From contig JAYKYS010000001.1 of NCBI GenBank assembly GCA_036924285.1, positions 37,323,501 through 37,387,500 of the forward strand: 64,000 bases of DNA. The letters are read 5' to 3'. Under the pieces are notes generated by a model. That model had not been told where the DNA came from and did no database searches. It saw only the letters and a program-made list of their open reading frames with translations. Origin of the DNA: Asterella californica. Its lineage: Eukaryota > Streptophyta > Marchantiopsida > Marchantiales > Aytoniaceae. Position numbers and translations under genes: made by a program. Positions 48,309-58,375 of this stretch are shown here, piece by piece (positions within the stretch are counted from its first letter, which is position 1; every line of letters begins with the position of its first letter).

Positions 48309-49224
48309 TGTAAACCCTCCGCGGTCCTAACGATCAACTACCCCCCGATCTCTCAACCTCCACGATCGTCATCCACGAATCTGCAACTGTCGGGCCTGTC
48401 TCTCACTCAGGGGTCACCTCTGATGGCTTTGATGGAAGCACACCATGAATCTTGAAGGGAAAAATGCTAAGTTCACTCTCATTCATACACCCACAAACTT
48501 ATCAACTAAAATCTCCATAATCTCATCCACTAAAATCCTCCATTCTAACGACGTCTCTCAAGTTCTCACATGCTAAAAATATCCCACACTCTCTATATTA
48601 CTCAAGTTGTCATTACGACGATGTGAAAACAAGGATGAGGAGCTTTTCTCTACTCCTCTATTTATACATTCTAGGTTTTTACTTTGGTACCCTCCGGTAA
48701 CTCAGCCGTAACTACTTTTACCGGGTTTTACTAAGATATTACTTAAGGTAAAAGCATTGATCACATGGGCTTTTTACCTTTTCACATGGGCTTATTCCTT
48801 CAAAGTCAACAACTTCTAGAAGGATTCTGGAATATTCTTAAGGAATCTCGAATTTCCACCCCCCCTCTACACTAGGACCCACTAAAAAGGAAACATGTGG
48901 AATCTCTTCTTGTTTTTAATGCCCACAAAGTCCACAACTTTAATCCAACCACTAATATCAAGTCAAAAAGGAGATAAGGGATACTTTCCACCCCCTTTCT
49001 ACCTTTTAGACAAGATGACAAGATAGTAGTGCTCACTCTTTAGCAAATATCTGAATTCTGCCAAAAGTACAGCTAAGTTTAACCATAACTAACTTTTAGC
49101 TAGTCATGACTAACTTGATATCTCCTAAAAGTACTTTGGCAGCAAATAAACATTCTCAACACTTAGTTAGAACTAAACACCTTACTAATAGATAAACTTC
49201 CTATGTGTAACATAGGTCGTTACA
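48309..49224 (-). repeat. 3' LTR of element A
   Basis: A 916-bp LTR begins TGTAACGACCTATG at 49224 on the minus strand. The first bases after TGTAACGA include an inverted repeat (CCTATG/CATAGG around a 5-base loop). A TATA box lies at 48659-48666. Confidence 0.95.
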
Positions 49225-49236
49225 TTTTACCCCCGG
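49225..49236 (-). other. Polypurine tract of element A
   Basis: The minus strand reads CCGGGGGTAAAA immediately before the 3' LTR start. The same position in element B has a near-identical tract with one change. Confidence 0.65.
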
Positions 49237-49237
49237 A

Positions 49238-52200
49238 CTAAATTTTCGCTCCGTCCTCGGAGTGAAGAGAGAACTTCCGTCGATGAAACAACTTCAACTT
49301 GTCATGGTTGACCCGATCGAATCTCCTTCCTCCCAGCTCCTGAAGGTCATATGTGAAGTTGCTCCACACCTTATCTACAACAAAAGGACCAAAATATCTC
49401 GGAAGAAACTTCTTCCTAGCCCTCTTGAATCTGATAGCATCATACAACATAACCCAATCTCTGACTTGAAAAGGTTTTACCTCCCTCTTGCCCAACCGTT
49501 TGTCGTAACTCTTCTTTTGATACGCCTGAGCTCGTTCCATCCGGATCATTGCTACCGCTCGGGTCTCTTCCAACTCCATGAGTTGCTCCCTTCTTGATCT
49601 GACCACGTCTTCTCCTCTCGACCTCTTCAACTTTCGTTGAATAGTTTGAAAAGTATCCAATTCGAATTGGATCGGCAACTTGGACTCCACTCCATAAACC
49701 AGTCGAAATGGGGAGTACCCAGTAGAAGTCTTTGTTGTCGTTCGATACTCCCATAAGATAGCATGTAGCCTCTTATCCCAAGTATGTTTCGCAGTCTCAA
49801 CACCAGCATCTTTGGCGAGCATCATACAAAGTGTAAGATTGGTCTTCTCCGCAAGACCATTAGCATTTGGTTTGTATGAGGTCGTTACTCGTGGCTTGAT
49901 AGAAAAGTGTTGTAGCATAGCAGTAGTCATGCTCCCTACAAACTCTCCTCCTCTATCTGAGACCAACTCTAACGGACATCCAAATCTTGTGATGATCCTC
50001 TCCCATAAGAATCTACCGACTTCTGTTTCATTGGTCTCTCTCAAAGGTCTAGCCTCTACCCACTTGGTACAATAGTCAGTGGCGACTACAATGTATCTAT
50101 TGCCTCGAGGTGTCTTATTGAGAGGACCTACAAAGTCAATACCCCACTTCTCAAATGGTCCTAATATTGGAATTGATCTTAACGGAGGTGTTCTAGTAGA
50201 CTTCAGAGCAAATGCTTGACATACATCGCAAGTTTTGCAATAGTCTAAACACTCCTTGAAAATCCCTCTCCAGTGATAACCCGCATCCAAAATCTTGAAA
50301 GCTGTTATCTTACCAGCAAAGTGACCTCCGCAAACAGTGCCATCGTGAAACTCGTGCATCAGCTTGAACGCCTCCTTCTGACCAACTGCTCTCCTTAGTA
50401 AGCCATCTGCTCCTTGATGAAATAGAATTCCCTCCACCATGGTGTAAGGTTTGCATCTCTTGATCAACGCGTTACGTTCTCGGGTATGCATACCTTCCGG
50501 AAAAGAGCCATCTGCAAGGAAACTCCAGATTTCCTTATACTCGTCCGGTATCTCCTCAATGCTTGTGATGGTCATCAGATGCTCGTCTGGAAACGAATCG
50601 TCAAATGGTTCTTCTCCCTCATCATCATAAGCCCTCGACAAAAGATCAGCATTCGCATGCTTTTTCCCTGGTCTATCTTCGATCACATAATCGTATTCTG
50701 TTAGAAGGATCTTCCAACGAGCAATACGACCTTCGGCATTAGGCTTATTAAAGATATACTTTAAAGCCTTGTGATCTGTGACTATGGAAAATTTCCCTCC
50801 TAGCAAGTAATGTCGGAATTTCTTCAATCCAAAGATCACCGCTAATCCTTCTCGTTCAGTCACGGAGTAATTCTTCTCCGCTGGAACCATCTGCCTACTA
50901 GCATAAGCTATAGGATGATCATGCCCATCTCCATCTAGCTGACTTAATGTACATCCGATTGCTACATTGGAGGCATCCGTATACAGAATAAATGCTTTAC
51001 TCCACTCAGGTTTAGCAAGTATAGGAGCTGTCACCAATGCCTTTTTCAGCTCCTCAAATGCTTCCTTTGCCTTCTGATCATGCACTATCAAGTCAAAATC
51101 AACTCCCTTCTTCATGTACATAGTCAAAGCTATTGCTTTGTTTGAGAAGGAAAAGACAAACCTACGATAATATCCAACCATGCCAAGAAACTGCCTCAAC
51201 TTTGTCAAGTTGATCGGAAATGGAAGATCCACAATCGTCTTCACCTTTTCAGGATCTACCGCAATCCCATTCTTGGAAATGATGTGCCCTAACAGCAGAC
51301 CTTCTTCGCAGCCAAAGATGCACTTCTCTGGATTCAGAGAAGCGTTAGCTTGCTCCAACCGCTGCAGAACTTTGATCACATGATCAAAGTGGTCCTCCTT
51401 TCTTCCGTACACACAGAAATCATCAATGAAATCACGAACAAACTTTCCTATGAATGGTTCGAACACCTTGTTCATGAACCTCTGAAACGTGGCCGGAGCA
51501 TTACACAGTCCGAATGGCATCACTCGAAATGCAAATGTTCCCCAAGGAGTAGTGAAAGTAGTCAACTGCTGGTACTCCTGTGCTATCTTGATCTGGTTGT
51601 ATCCACTATAACCATCACCAAAGCTGTACCACTCATGACCGGCAACTTCCTCCAAAATCTCATCTATAAATGGTAGAGGATAATAGTCCTTCTTGGTAAC
51701 TGCATTCAGCTTCTTATAGTCTATGCACACTCGCAGCTTACCATTCTTCTTCTTGACAATCACAATGGGTGAAACCCATTCTGAGTTCTCCACCTCATAG
51801 ATGAAACTCGCCTCCTTCAACTTGTCTATCTCCTCCTTGACCATCATTGCCGTTGTAGGATTGACCCTTCTCTGCTTCTGTCGAACTGGTCTTGCGTTCT
51901 CCTCCAATTCGATTCGATGAGTCTCGAGGGTCACCTCCTTCAAATCCTTGTAGCTGAAAGCAAACACATGGATATATTTTCGAAATATATCTAGGAATCT
52001 ACTTTTCTCTTCTTGAGTGACATTGATACCAAACTTCAGGGTAGAGAGTCTTCTCACAATCTCTGCCTCACTCAACTCTTCTTTGTCAGGATCTTTCTCC
52101 ACTGCTGGTCGAGGCAACAAGTCAATAGCACTAAGCTGATGTACTGATTCGTCTCGACCAAATCCTTCATCCTCAGACGAGGATTCTTGGTCGTAAGAAT

Positions 52201-54124
52201 CCCCAGTATCTACTTCCGAGACACTCTGATCATCCTCCGTATCAGATTCCCAGTAGTCACTAGTGGGTCTATCAGAGTCAGAAGTCACAACTCCAACACC
52301 CGAGAGAGGAACTATCACTCTATGATCTCTAGGCCCAATTCGTAAGTATCCCTTGTGCCACCTATCCGTGGTGCGCACAGCTCTCAACCAAGGCCTACCT
52401 AGGAGCAAATCATAACTAGAGTCCTTTAACACTTGAAAGGACATCAATGTTTGAACTCCCATCACAGACACGACCACCTTCTCTAACACACCAAGAGGTC
52501 TTACCCGTTGCTTGTTAGCCATCCCCACGACAATGCTAGCCGGGCGAGTTGGTTCCATTCCCAACTTCTTCATCAACCTCTCCGATATGGCGTTTACAGC
52601 CGACCCTCCATCCACCAATACGTCAGAGACGTAGTGACCATTCAATCGGACTTCAATCTTTGAAGCCCTAGTGCATACCTCTGAAGCATGCACATCCACC
52701 ACACCAACTCCCACTGACTTTGATGTCTTGCTCTTGGGTTTCTTCTTCTTGCTTCTCTTAGAACTCAGTCCTCCTCTGAGTTCCCTTCGTAAGCTGGGAT
52801 TAAGTGCGATCAGTTGTCCAACAGTGATGTTGGCTTTCTGAGCACCCACATCTTCAACCACATCATATCCCGCTTGGGAAGATGAAATGGTGAAATCCGC
52901 CATCCCCAGCTTCCTTCTTGGCTCCCTTGGTGTACTCGAAACATTACTCGAACGAGTACTTCTACTTGCTGACTCCTCCATGAAAACCGGTTCATCAGAA
53001 AATCGAGTTCTTTTTCTTTCTTGAGCTAAAAGCTCCACCGGTGCATGAGAAGAGTTTGAACTCTCTCCTTTCTCGTAGATGGGATCTCGCACGACATCGA
53101 TAGTAGCCACCCCTTTGTCTCGTCCTTGTGATGGATTTCCTCCACCCACATTCATTCTGACAGCTTCGGCACCTCTTGCTCCGTTGTTAAGACAATTTCG
53201 CTGGAAATGAGAACCTCCACACGTCCAACAAGTGATTCCTCCAAAGTTACCTTGGTTGCCTCCAAAGTTACCTTGATTTCCTCGGTTGGGATTGTTGTCG
53301 TAACCTCTTTGACCTCCTCCTCCACCTTTGTTCCTCCATTCTCGTAACTGCACCACATTTATCTTGAGATCCGCAAGAGTGTCAGTGATGCTCTTCAGCT
53401 CGGCATGAAAATCAGAGGTGGCAGTAGACATCGTTGTTGGGACAAACGGTCTTGGCACCACCGTTGGAGTAGGAGCTGACGTTGAAGCAATCACCAATTG
53501 TGATGGTGCAGGTGCGATCGTTGTGGCTACACCAGGAGTCGGAGTTGACACCAGAGCAGCATGATGAGGTTGGATGATATCTCCTTCATCCAAACTCTCT
53601 TCCATATTTGTCGCTATCTTGATGGCCTCCGCTTTGGTTGCTGGCTTCTCGTACCTCACTTGGGTTCGAATTGAAGGTCTCAACCCTCCCACCAAGTTCT
53701 TGGTCAGCACTGCTCCAATCCCCGCCATCGTTAGTTCCACATTGTCTCCACTCTTCCGTAGGACCGTCCGAAACCGTTGCTCCAACTTATCCACCCTTTC
53801 GGCATATTGCCGAACTTTCTCGTCGTCACGTTGCTTCAAATGAGTAAGCTCCACCATGAGCTTCTCATAACTCTCTTCTGGAAGAAATTCTTCGATGAGT
53901 GCATTACTCAACGTCTCCCATGTGTCCTCAACTGCACCAGGTGTCTGGCTCTTCACTCGGTCTTCATACCACGTAAGAGCAAAATCTTCTAAAAACTCTG
54001 GCAGTAACAACACCCATTCTTCCTTCCTTCTCACGTTGTTTCCGATGCAACCCCTTTTGAAGTCTCGAACAAACGGTTCTACATCTTCATTGTCCTTCCC
54101 ATGAAACACGGGTAGCTTTCCCAT
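49238..54124 (-). CDS. gag-pol: Gag-Pol polyprotein of element A, 1628 aa, intact
   Basis: A single open frame encodes the whole Ty3/Gypsy machinery for reverse transcription and integration. Residues 1-180: gag core. 190-235: Pro/Thr-rich. 265-297: Gly/Asn-rich. 299-311: a shortened zinc knuckle (CWTCGGSHFQRNC, CX2CX3HX4C instead of X4). Protease has D505 in LVDGGSAVNAI. RT spans ~750-960 with PFGLCNAP and FIDDFCVYG (FIDD for YxDD) at 899-907. RNase H has D1050 in LYTDAS. The integrase zinc finger is at ~1255-1302, with core D1330, D1390, E1426 (D,D35E spacing) and a GPF motif near 1575-1595. No chromodomain is present. Gag and Pol share one frame without a recoding stop, so processing must rely on the protease. 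Start: Met at 54124, before the conserved gag opening. Copy B keeps the same start. Confidence 0.97.
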   Translation of the reverse strand: MGKLPVFHGKDNEDVEPFVRDFKRGCIGNNVRRKEEWVLLLPEFLEDFALTWYEDRVKSQTPGAVEDTWETLSNALIEEFLPEESYEKLMVELTHLKQRDDEKVRQYAERVDKLEQRFRTVLRKSGDNVELTMAGIGAVLTKNLVGGLRPSIRTQVRYEKPATKAEAIKIATNMEESLDEGDIIQPHHAALVSTPTPGVATTIAPAPSQLVIASTSAPTPTVVPRPFVPTTMSTATSDFHAELKSITDTLADLKINVVQLREWRNKGGGGGQRGYDNNPNRGNQGNFGGNQGNFGGITCWTCGGSHFQRNCLNNGARGAEAVRMNVGGGNPSQGRDKGVATIDVVRDPIYEKGESSNSSHAPVELLAQERKRTRFSDEPVFMEESASRSTRSSNVSSTPREPRRKLGMADFTISSSQAGYDVVEDVGAQKANITVGQLIALNPSLRRELRGGLSSKRSKKKKPKSKTSKSVGVGVVDVHASEVCTRASKIEVRLNGHYVSDVLVDGGSAVNAISERLMKKLGMEPTRPASIVVGMANKQRVRPLGVLEKVVVSVMGVQTLMSFQVLKDSSYDLLLGRPWLRAVRTTDRWHKGYLRIGPRDHRVIVPLSGVGVVTSDSDRPTSDYWESDTEDDQSVSEVDTGDSYDQESSSEDEGFGRDESVHQLSAIDLLPRPAVEKDPDKEELSEAEIVRRLSTLKFGINVTQEEKSRFLDIFRKYIHVFAFSYKDLKEVTLETHRIELEENARPVRQKQRRVNPTTAMMVKEEIDKLKEASFIYEVENSEWVSPIVIVKKKNGKLRVCIDYKKLNAVTKKDYYPLPFIDEILEEVAGHEWYSFGDGYSGYNQIKIAQEYQQLTTFTTPWGTFAFRVMPFGLCNAPATFQRFMNKVFEPFIGKFVRDFIDDFCVYGRKEDHFDHVIKVLQRLEQANASLNPEKCIFGCEEGLLLGHIISKNGIAVDPEKVKTIVDLPFPINLTKLRQFLGMVGYYRRFVFSFSNKAIALTMYMKKGVDFDLIVHDQKAKEAFEELKKALVTAPILAKPEWSKAFILYTDASNVAIGCTLSQLDGDGHDHPIAYASRQMVPAEKNYSVTEREGLAVIFGLKKFRHYLLGGKFSIVTDHKALKYIFNKPNAEGRIARWKILLTEYDYVIEDRPGKKHANADLLSRAYDDEGEEPFDDSFPDEHLMTITSIEEIPDEYKEIWSFLADGSFPEGMHTRERNALIKRCKPYTMVEGILFHQGADGLLRRAVGQKEAFKLMHEFHDGTVCGGHFAGKITAFKILDAGYHWRGIFKECLDYCKTCDVCQAFALKSTRTPPLRSIPILGPFEKWGIDFVGPLNKTPRGNRYIVVATDYCTKWVEARPLRETNETEVGRFLWERIITRFGCPLELVSDRGGEFVGSMTTAMLQHFSIKPRVTTSYKPNANGLAEKTNLTLCMMLAKDAGVETAKHTWDKRLHAILWEYRTTTKTSTGYSPFRLVYGVESKLPIQFELDTFQTIQRKLKRSRGEDVVRSRREQLMELEETRAVAMIRMERAQAYQKKSYDKRLGKREVKPFQVRDWVMLYDAIRFKRARKKFLPRYFGPFVVDKVWSNFTYDLQELGGRRFDRVNHDKLKLFHRRKFSLHSEDGAKI

Positions 54125-54337
54125 CTTGTAACTACTCTTTCTACTCTTCTAATCGTCGTGCAATAACTACTCGCTAAAAGAGTACGAACATCACCAATTC
54201 CATTCGCGAATAATCTACCATAGGTAAAATGAAAGGAAATGGTTGTAACAACACCTCTTGTGCCATCTCTTCCCCCAAGGTAATCATGAGTCTGAGTCGC
54301 ATCACCGCCTTCTCCACCATCCGAATGACGATCTCCA

Positions 54338-54829
54338 TCACAACTCAGCCGAGTCCTCCTTTGAAGTCGACAACTTCTCCGTCTCAGCTCTTTGAGTCTC
54401 GTCCAACTTCTCGACTACGGACGTAAGTAGGGCGGCCACATCGACGCACTTGTGTCCTCTTGATAGATCACCCACTCCACAACTTGGACAAGGATCTTCG
54501 CCTAGAAGATGAATTGGCGCTGGTGACGATGGACCCACTCGAAGACTCAAATCAGTAAACTCCCGCTTCCCTTTAGCTCTCTCGGTTCTGATTCTAGTTG
54601 GACAATTCACTACTTTGTGTCCCAACCCTCTACAGAAATAACACCACAAGTCGGTTTCTACTCTTCTCCTCGGCGATTCTACTTGAGGTTTAGTACTAGG
54701 GTTTTCAAACTCGACGATAATCTCTCTCGAACTTTCTCCGACACTTACTATGACATCTAAACCTTGAGGAAGGTTTCTAAGTCTAACTTTCCAATCTTTT
54801 GAATTTCCACTCATGTTGCACCTTCTCAA
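54338..54829 (-). CDS. ORF2 of element A: zinc-knuckle protein upstream of gag
   Basis: This intact frame of 163 codons lies between ORF1 and gag-pol, separated from gag by about 210 bases. Residues 63-76 are a canonical CX2CX4HX4C knuckle (CYFCRGLGHKVVNC). Residues 114-128 hold a second Cys2-His-Cys cluster with wider spacing. Residues 10-50 (WKVRLRNLPQGLDVIVSV) may be a small folded domain, and the C-terminus is acidic. The homologue in element B (11794-12285) is also open. Most Ty3 elements have no ORF here; some Tat/Ogre elements do, but I cannot show common origin. The canonical knuckle here contrasts with the shortened one in gag. Nucleic-acid binding is inferred. Confidence 0.75.
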   Translation of the reverse strand: MRRCNMSGNSKDWKVRLRNLPQGLDVIVSVGESSREIIVEFENPSTKPQVESPRRRVETDLWCYFCRGLGHKVVNCPTRIRTERAKGKREFTDLSLRVGPSSPAPIHLLGEDPCPSCGVGDLSRGHKCVDVAALLTSVVEKLDETQRAETEKLSTSKEDSAEL

Positions 54830-54952
54830 CCATTAAGTGGACAAAATATCATAGAGGAAAATAATTCTACATTACTTTCTTAACTCTTCCGAGCTTTATA
54901 TTAGAAATCGTGCATTATACATGCGATACACGAAATAAAATCTAATCTAATA

Positions 54953-55270
54953 TTAACTATCAAAGATATGATCCTCCTCACCCTCGTTTGTACTCATCAC
55001 AACAGACATCTTGAACTCGCTCTTGTAAGGATCCAACTCTATTTCACCAGGAGCATTCGTGGCCTCCATAGTGAATGATGCTTTAAACTCGACTTTCTTC
55101 AAATCTGTGCCAATTGTCGCGGAAGCTTCTTCGTATAGAGTAAAGAGGGCACCCCAAGTGCTATAGATGCGTGTTCGTAACTCATCTATACTTAACTTGG
55201 GCTTCTCCGTCTCTGTTCGAACTCCTAAACGTCTCTTCTTCCACCTCGTCATTCGAACTGGATTCCCCAT
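54953..55270 (-). CDS. ORF1 of element A, 105 aa, unknown
   Basis: A frame from ATG 55270 to TAA 54953 begins with a basic stretch (TRWKKRRLGVR), continues with TRIYSTWGALFTLYEEASATIGTDL and ends acidic (NEGEEDHIFDS). I recognise no domain. It is conserved in length and position in element B (12409-12726), where codon 18 is a stop. Support for coding is modest: a single open copy, conserved length and a plausible composition. Confidence 0.55.
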   Translation of the reverse strand: MGNPVRMTRWKKRRLGVRTETEKPKLSIDELRTRIYSTWGALFTLYEEASATIGTDLKKVEFKASFTMEATNAPGEIELDPYKSEFKMSVVMSTNEGEEDHIFDS

Positions 55271-55425
55271 GACGTATCTTCAAGACCTCCTTGTATGCCG
55301 AAACGTATCTCTCTTAGTTGGTAAGAGATCTCTCCAAGATTTTTGTGGTCTCCAGTAGCTCAACCTCCAAGCTACTAAATCATGAAGTTTCAACAGAAAC
55401 TTCTCTAATCAGAAGAGATGGTGAT

Positions 55426-55860
55426 GACTGTACAAATTTTCAGAGAACTGAAATTTGTATATTTTCACTTCCCTCATGGTTGTCAACCCCCTCCACTTTG
55501 AAAAATCCTTTCTCCCTCTTCAGACCTCATCTTCTCATGATTTCTTTTGTCCTGGATAGCTTATCAGCCACTCTAAAACACTGGAAAGTTTCTCAGGAAA
55601 ATAAAATTCACAGAAAATCTGACACTGACTGTAAACTTTTTCCAGAGAACAGAATTCCTCAACTCTCACGAATAGACCCCCTCAACTTTGAAAAATCATT
55701 GCTCCCTCTCTAGACCACCTTTTCCTATGATTCCTTTTGTCTTAGATAGGTTATCAGCCAATCTAAAACACTGGAAAGTTTCTCAGGAAAATAAAATTCA
55801 CAGAAAAGTTGACAGCGACTGTACAAATTTTCCAGAGAGCAGAATTTCTAAACTCACAAA
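55426..55860. repeat. About 190-200-bp imperfect tandem repeat in element A leader
   Basis: Units start with GACTGTA at 55426, 55627 and 55817 and share CCCCTC(C/A)ACTTTG, CTGGAAAGTTTCTCAGG and AAAATAAAATTCACAG. This corresponds to 12882-13320 in element B. It lies between the primer site and ORF1. Confidence 0.78.
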
Positions 55861-56134
55861 TTTCTCTCCTCTAATAACTTTTCTCTCCTCCTTCTCTACA
55901 ACTCTTGTTGCACCTCCTTTCAACTCTCCTCAAACCCTTTCTAAGTGAACAAGATGTAAAGAATGACTTCGAACGCGTCATATATCACTACGGGATACAC
56001 GAAAGGTTCTAACGTTGCTAACATCGCGTTAGCTCTCTCTCCTCCCAACGTTCTCTCCATGTGCTCTCTCATAATCTCCTTTTGTCGAATATAGAACTGA
56101 ACTCTAAACATCGTTCAACGATCCCTTCAAGTGA

Positions 56135-56153
56135 GGTCCCGGCAACGGAACCA
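56135..56153 (-). other. Primer-binding site of element A
   Basis: The minus strand reads TGGTTCCGTTGCCGGGACC, starting four bases after the 5' LTR end. Its complement would be a tRNA 3' end with ...CAACGGAACCA. It resembles the tRNA-Asp site of family 1 only in the middle (CGTTGCCGGG). I cannot assign the tRNA. Copy B has several changes here. Confidence 0.7.
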
Positions 56154-56157
56154 AAAA

Positions 56158-57073
56158 TGTAAACCCTCTGCGGTCCTAACGATCAACTACCCCCCGATCT
56201 CTCAACCTCCACGATCGTCATCCACGAATCTGCAACTGTCGGGCCTGTCTCTCACTCAGGGGTCACCTCTGATGGCTTTGATGGAAGCACACCATGAATC
56301 TTGAAGGGAAAAATGCTAAGTTCACTCTCATTCATACACCCACAAACTTATCAACTAAAATCTCCATAATCTCATCCACTAAAATCCTCCATTCTAACGA
56401 CGTCTCTCAAGTTCTCACATGCTAAAAATATCCCACACTCTCTATATTACTCAAGTTGTCATTACGACGATGTGAAAACAAGGATGAGGAGCTCTTCTCT
56501 ACTCCTCTATTTATACATTCTAGGTTTTTACTTTGGTACCCTCCGGTAACTTAGCCGTAACTACTTTTACCGGGTTTTACTAAGATATTACTTAAGGTAA
56601 AAGCATTGATCACATGAGCTTTTTACCTTTTCACATGGGCTTATTCCTTCAAAGTCAACAACTTCTAGAAGGATTCTGGAATATTCTCAAGGAATCTCGA
56701 ATTTCCACCCCCCCTCTACACTAGGACCCACTAAAAAGGAAACATGTGGAATCTCTTCTTGTTTTTAATGCCCACAAAGTCCACAACTTTAATCCAACCA
56801 CTAATATCAAGTCAAAAAAGAGATAAGGGATACTTTCCACCCCCTTTCTACCTTTTAGACAAGATGACAAGATAGTAGTGCTCACTCTTTAGCAAATATC
56901 TGAATTCTGCCAAAAGTACAGCTAAGTTTAACCATAACTAACTTTTAGCTAGTCATGACTAACTTGATATCTCCTAAAAGTACTTTGGCAGCAAATAAAC
57001 ATTCTCAACACTTAGCTAGAACTAAACACCTTACTAATAGATAAACTTCCTATGTGTAACATAGGTCGTTACA
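56158..57073 (-). repeat. 5' LTR of element A
   Basis: This is 916 bp with TG...CA ends, nearly identical to 48309-49224. Confidence 0.95.
56508..56515 (-). promoter_or_regulatory. TATA box in 5' LTR of element A
   Basis: TATAAATA on the minus strand is conserved in all four LTRs of family 2, at the same place relative to the LTR start. It is the likely core promoter driving the element RNA. Confidence 0.62.
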
Positions 57074-57077
57074 GACC

Positions 57078-57523
57078 GAAGACGCACCATTCTACTCGTC
57101 TTCCCAGAAGATCATTCCGTCTTCCGATGTCGAAGCCGAGGAAGACGCAGCCGCAGAAACAGTAGGGTCAGCGAAGAGCGAGGAGAGGGAAGCTACCTCA
57201 ATGGTACCCGAGGTAAGTGTAGGGCTTCCCAGCCCATCAGAAGTCGAGGTAGTAGCTCCGGTAGGAGCAGATCATGTGGAGATTGCCACCGAGCAATCAG
57301 AGTAGTTAGCAAACTCAATCGACACTTCCAGATTTAGTAGGATCGGACATGCTATCTTAAGGGTGGCAGTTTTCCATGTAAAAATAGTTAAGATCCCATG
57401 TGGCAGCATAGGTAGCGTAGGAGTAACACAGTGGAGGGCTAATTGGGAAGAGGGACCGCATGCATGTGAGGTGACAACCTCTTGTCAGCGCCTCTCTCTC
57501 TCCCTGGTGGTCGCCTCCCCTGA
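57078..57523 (+). pseudogene. Tail of LTR protein and start of LTR 3' region after element A
   Basis: This continues the frame broken at 48308 with an acidic tail rich in EDAAAE, then VPEV, ending VEIATEQSE and TAG at 57303-57305. The following non-coding sequence (CTATCTTAAGGGTGGCAG...) matches 22070-22236 and stops at 57523, where an inverted segment begins. Confidence 0.75.
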
Positions 57524-58375
57524 ACATGCTATCTCTGCATTCCACCAACCTCGCCTTGGACTCGTTGTCCCATTCCCTAGCTAAGGTAAGTAACTTCTTA
57601 CCCGCGGTGAAGTTGAACTTCTTCTGAAGCGCTTCTACCGACTGTGCTAGCATCTTCTGCGTATGAGCCTCTGCTGCTTCCCTCTGCGTCTTCTCATCTG
57701 CAGCTCGCGCCTCTGCAGCCTCTCGCTGCGTCTTCGAAGTGATCCGCTCTTCCGCGAGGGCAGTGATCTTCTCCCGCACTCGGAGAACTTCCTGATCGCG
57801 CTACTGTACTCGCGCCTGCAACCCCTGGTTGCTCTTCCGAAGCTGCATCGATTCCTTGGCAGAAGTGGCTACTTCCGCCTTGTATCTGGCTGCAAGCTTC
57901 TCCGTGGTGCGGAGACTAGCTTCCAGCGACTCCGTCTTCTGCTGGTCTTCTCCCTGTCGCAGCAAGGTGCGCAGGCCGAATCCAAGTTGTAACGGCCTCT
58001 CCTGTGCCATCGCTCTCTTCTCCAGCAACTCCATCGCTGGCTGGATCTCCTTCTGGAAGTAGGCGCTGAATTCCTCCAGTCGTCTTCCTGCGGAAGACAA
58101 GTTCATCCCCACCACTCGCTCGGAGGTGTCGACCTTGTCTTCTAGAGGCAAGGATGCCTCTTCCACCACGATGGCCTTCATCTTCTGCGCACGAGAAGAA
58201 GCTACTCTTCTCATCTTCCGGGGTGGAAGACTCCTCATGGCAGGAGCGGCTCTCCGCTTTGCGCTTCCTCGTATCGCAGCAGGAGTGCTCATCCATCCTT
58301 CGTCTTCTGGAGTCTTCGGAAGACTCCCAGGCGTTGCAGAAGCAGTCTTCTGCTCTGATCGGGTGCTGCTGCAAA
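57524..58375 (-). repeat. Inverted ~850-bp duplicate of LTR coiled-coil region
   Basis: On the minus strand this encodes the basic stretch and coiled coil of the LTR protein (57801-58292: RKMRRVASSRAQK to RKSNQGLQARVQ; 57357-57779: REKITALAEER to LVECRDSMF). It is equivalent to about 20680-21460, but lies in the wrong orientation inside the LTR 3' region. It is extra sequence compared with other copies. 58376-58500 matches nothing clearly. Confidence 0.75.

Larger units (their letters stand above)
48309..57073 (-). mobile_element. Family-2 Ty3/Gypsy retrotransposon copy A, complete and coding-intact
   Basis: An 8765-bp element on the minus strand has 916-bp LTRs at both ends and the 4-bp duplication GACC (48305-48308 and 57074-57077). 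The empty site is visible in the outer LTR (GGTC at 59761-59764, reverse strand). The LTRs differ at about seven positions by eye, so insertion is recent. Order: 5' LTR (57073-56158), primer site, leader tandem repeat, ORF1, ORF2, gag-pol, polypurine tract (49225-49236), 3' LTR. All three reading frames are open. Confidence 0.96.
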
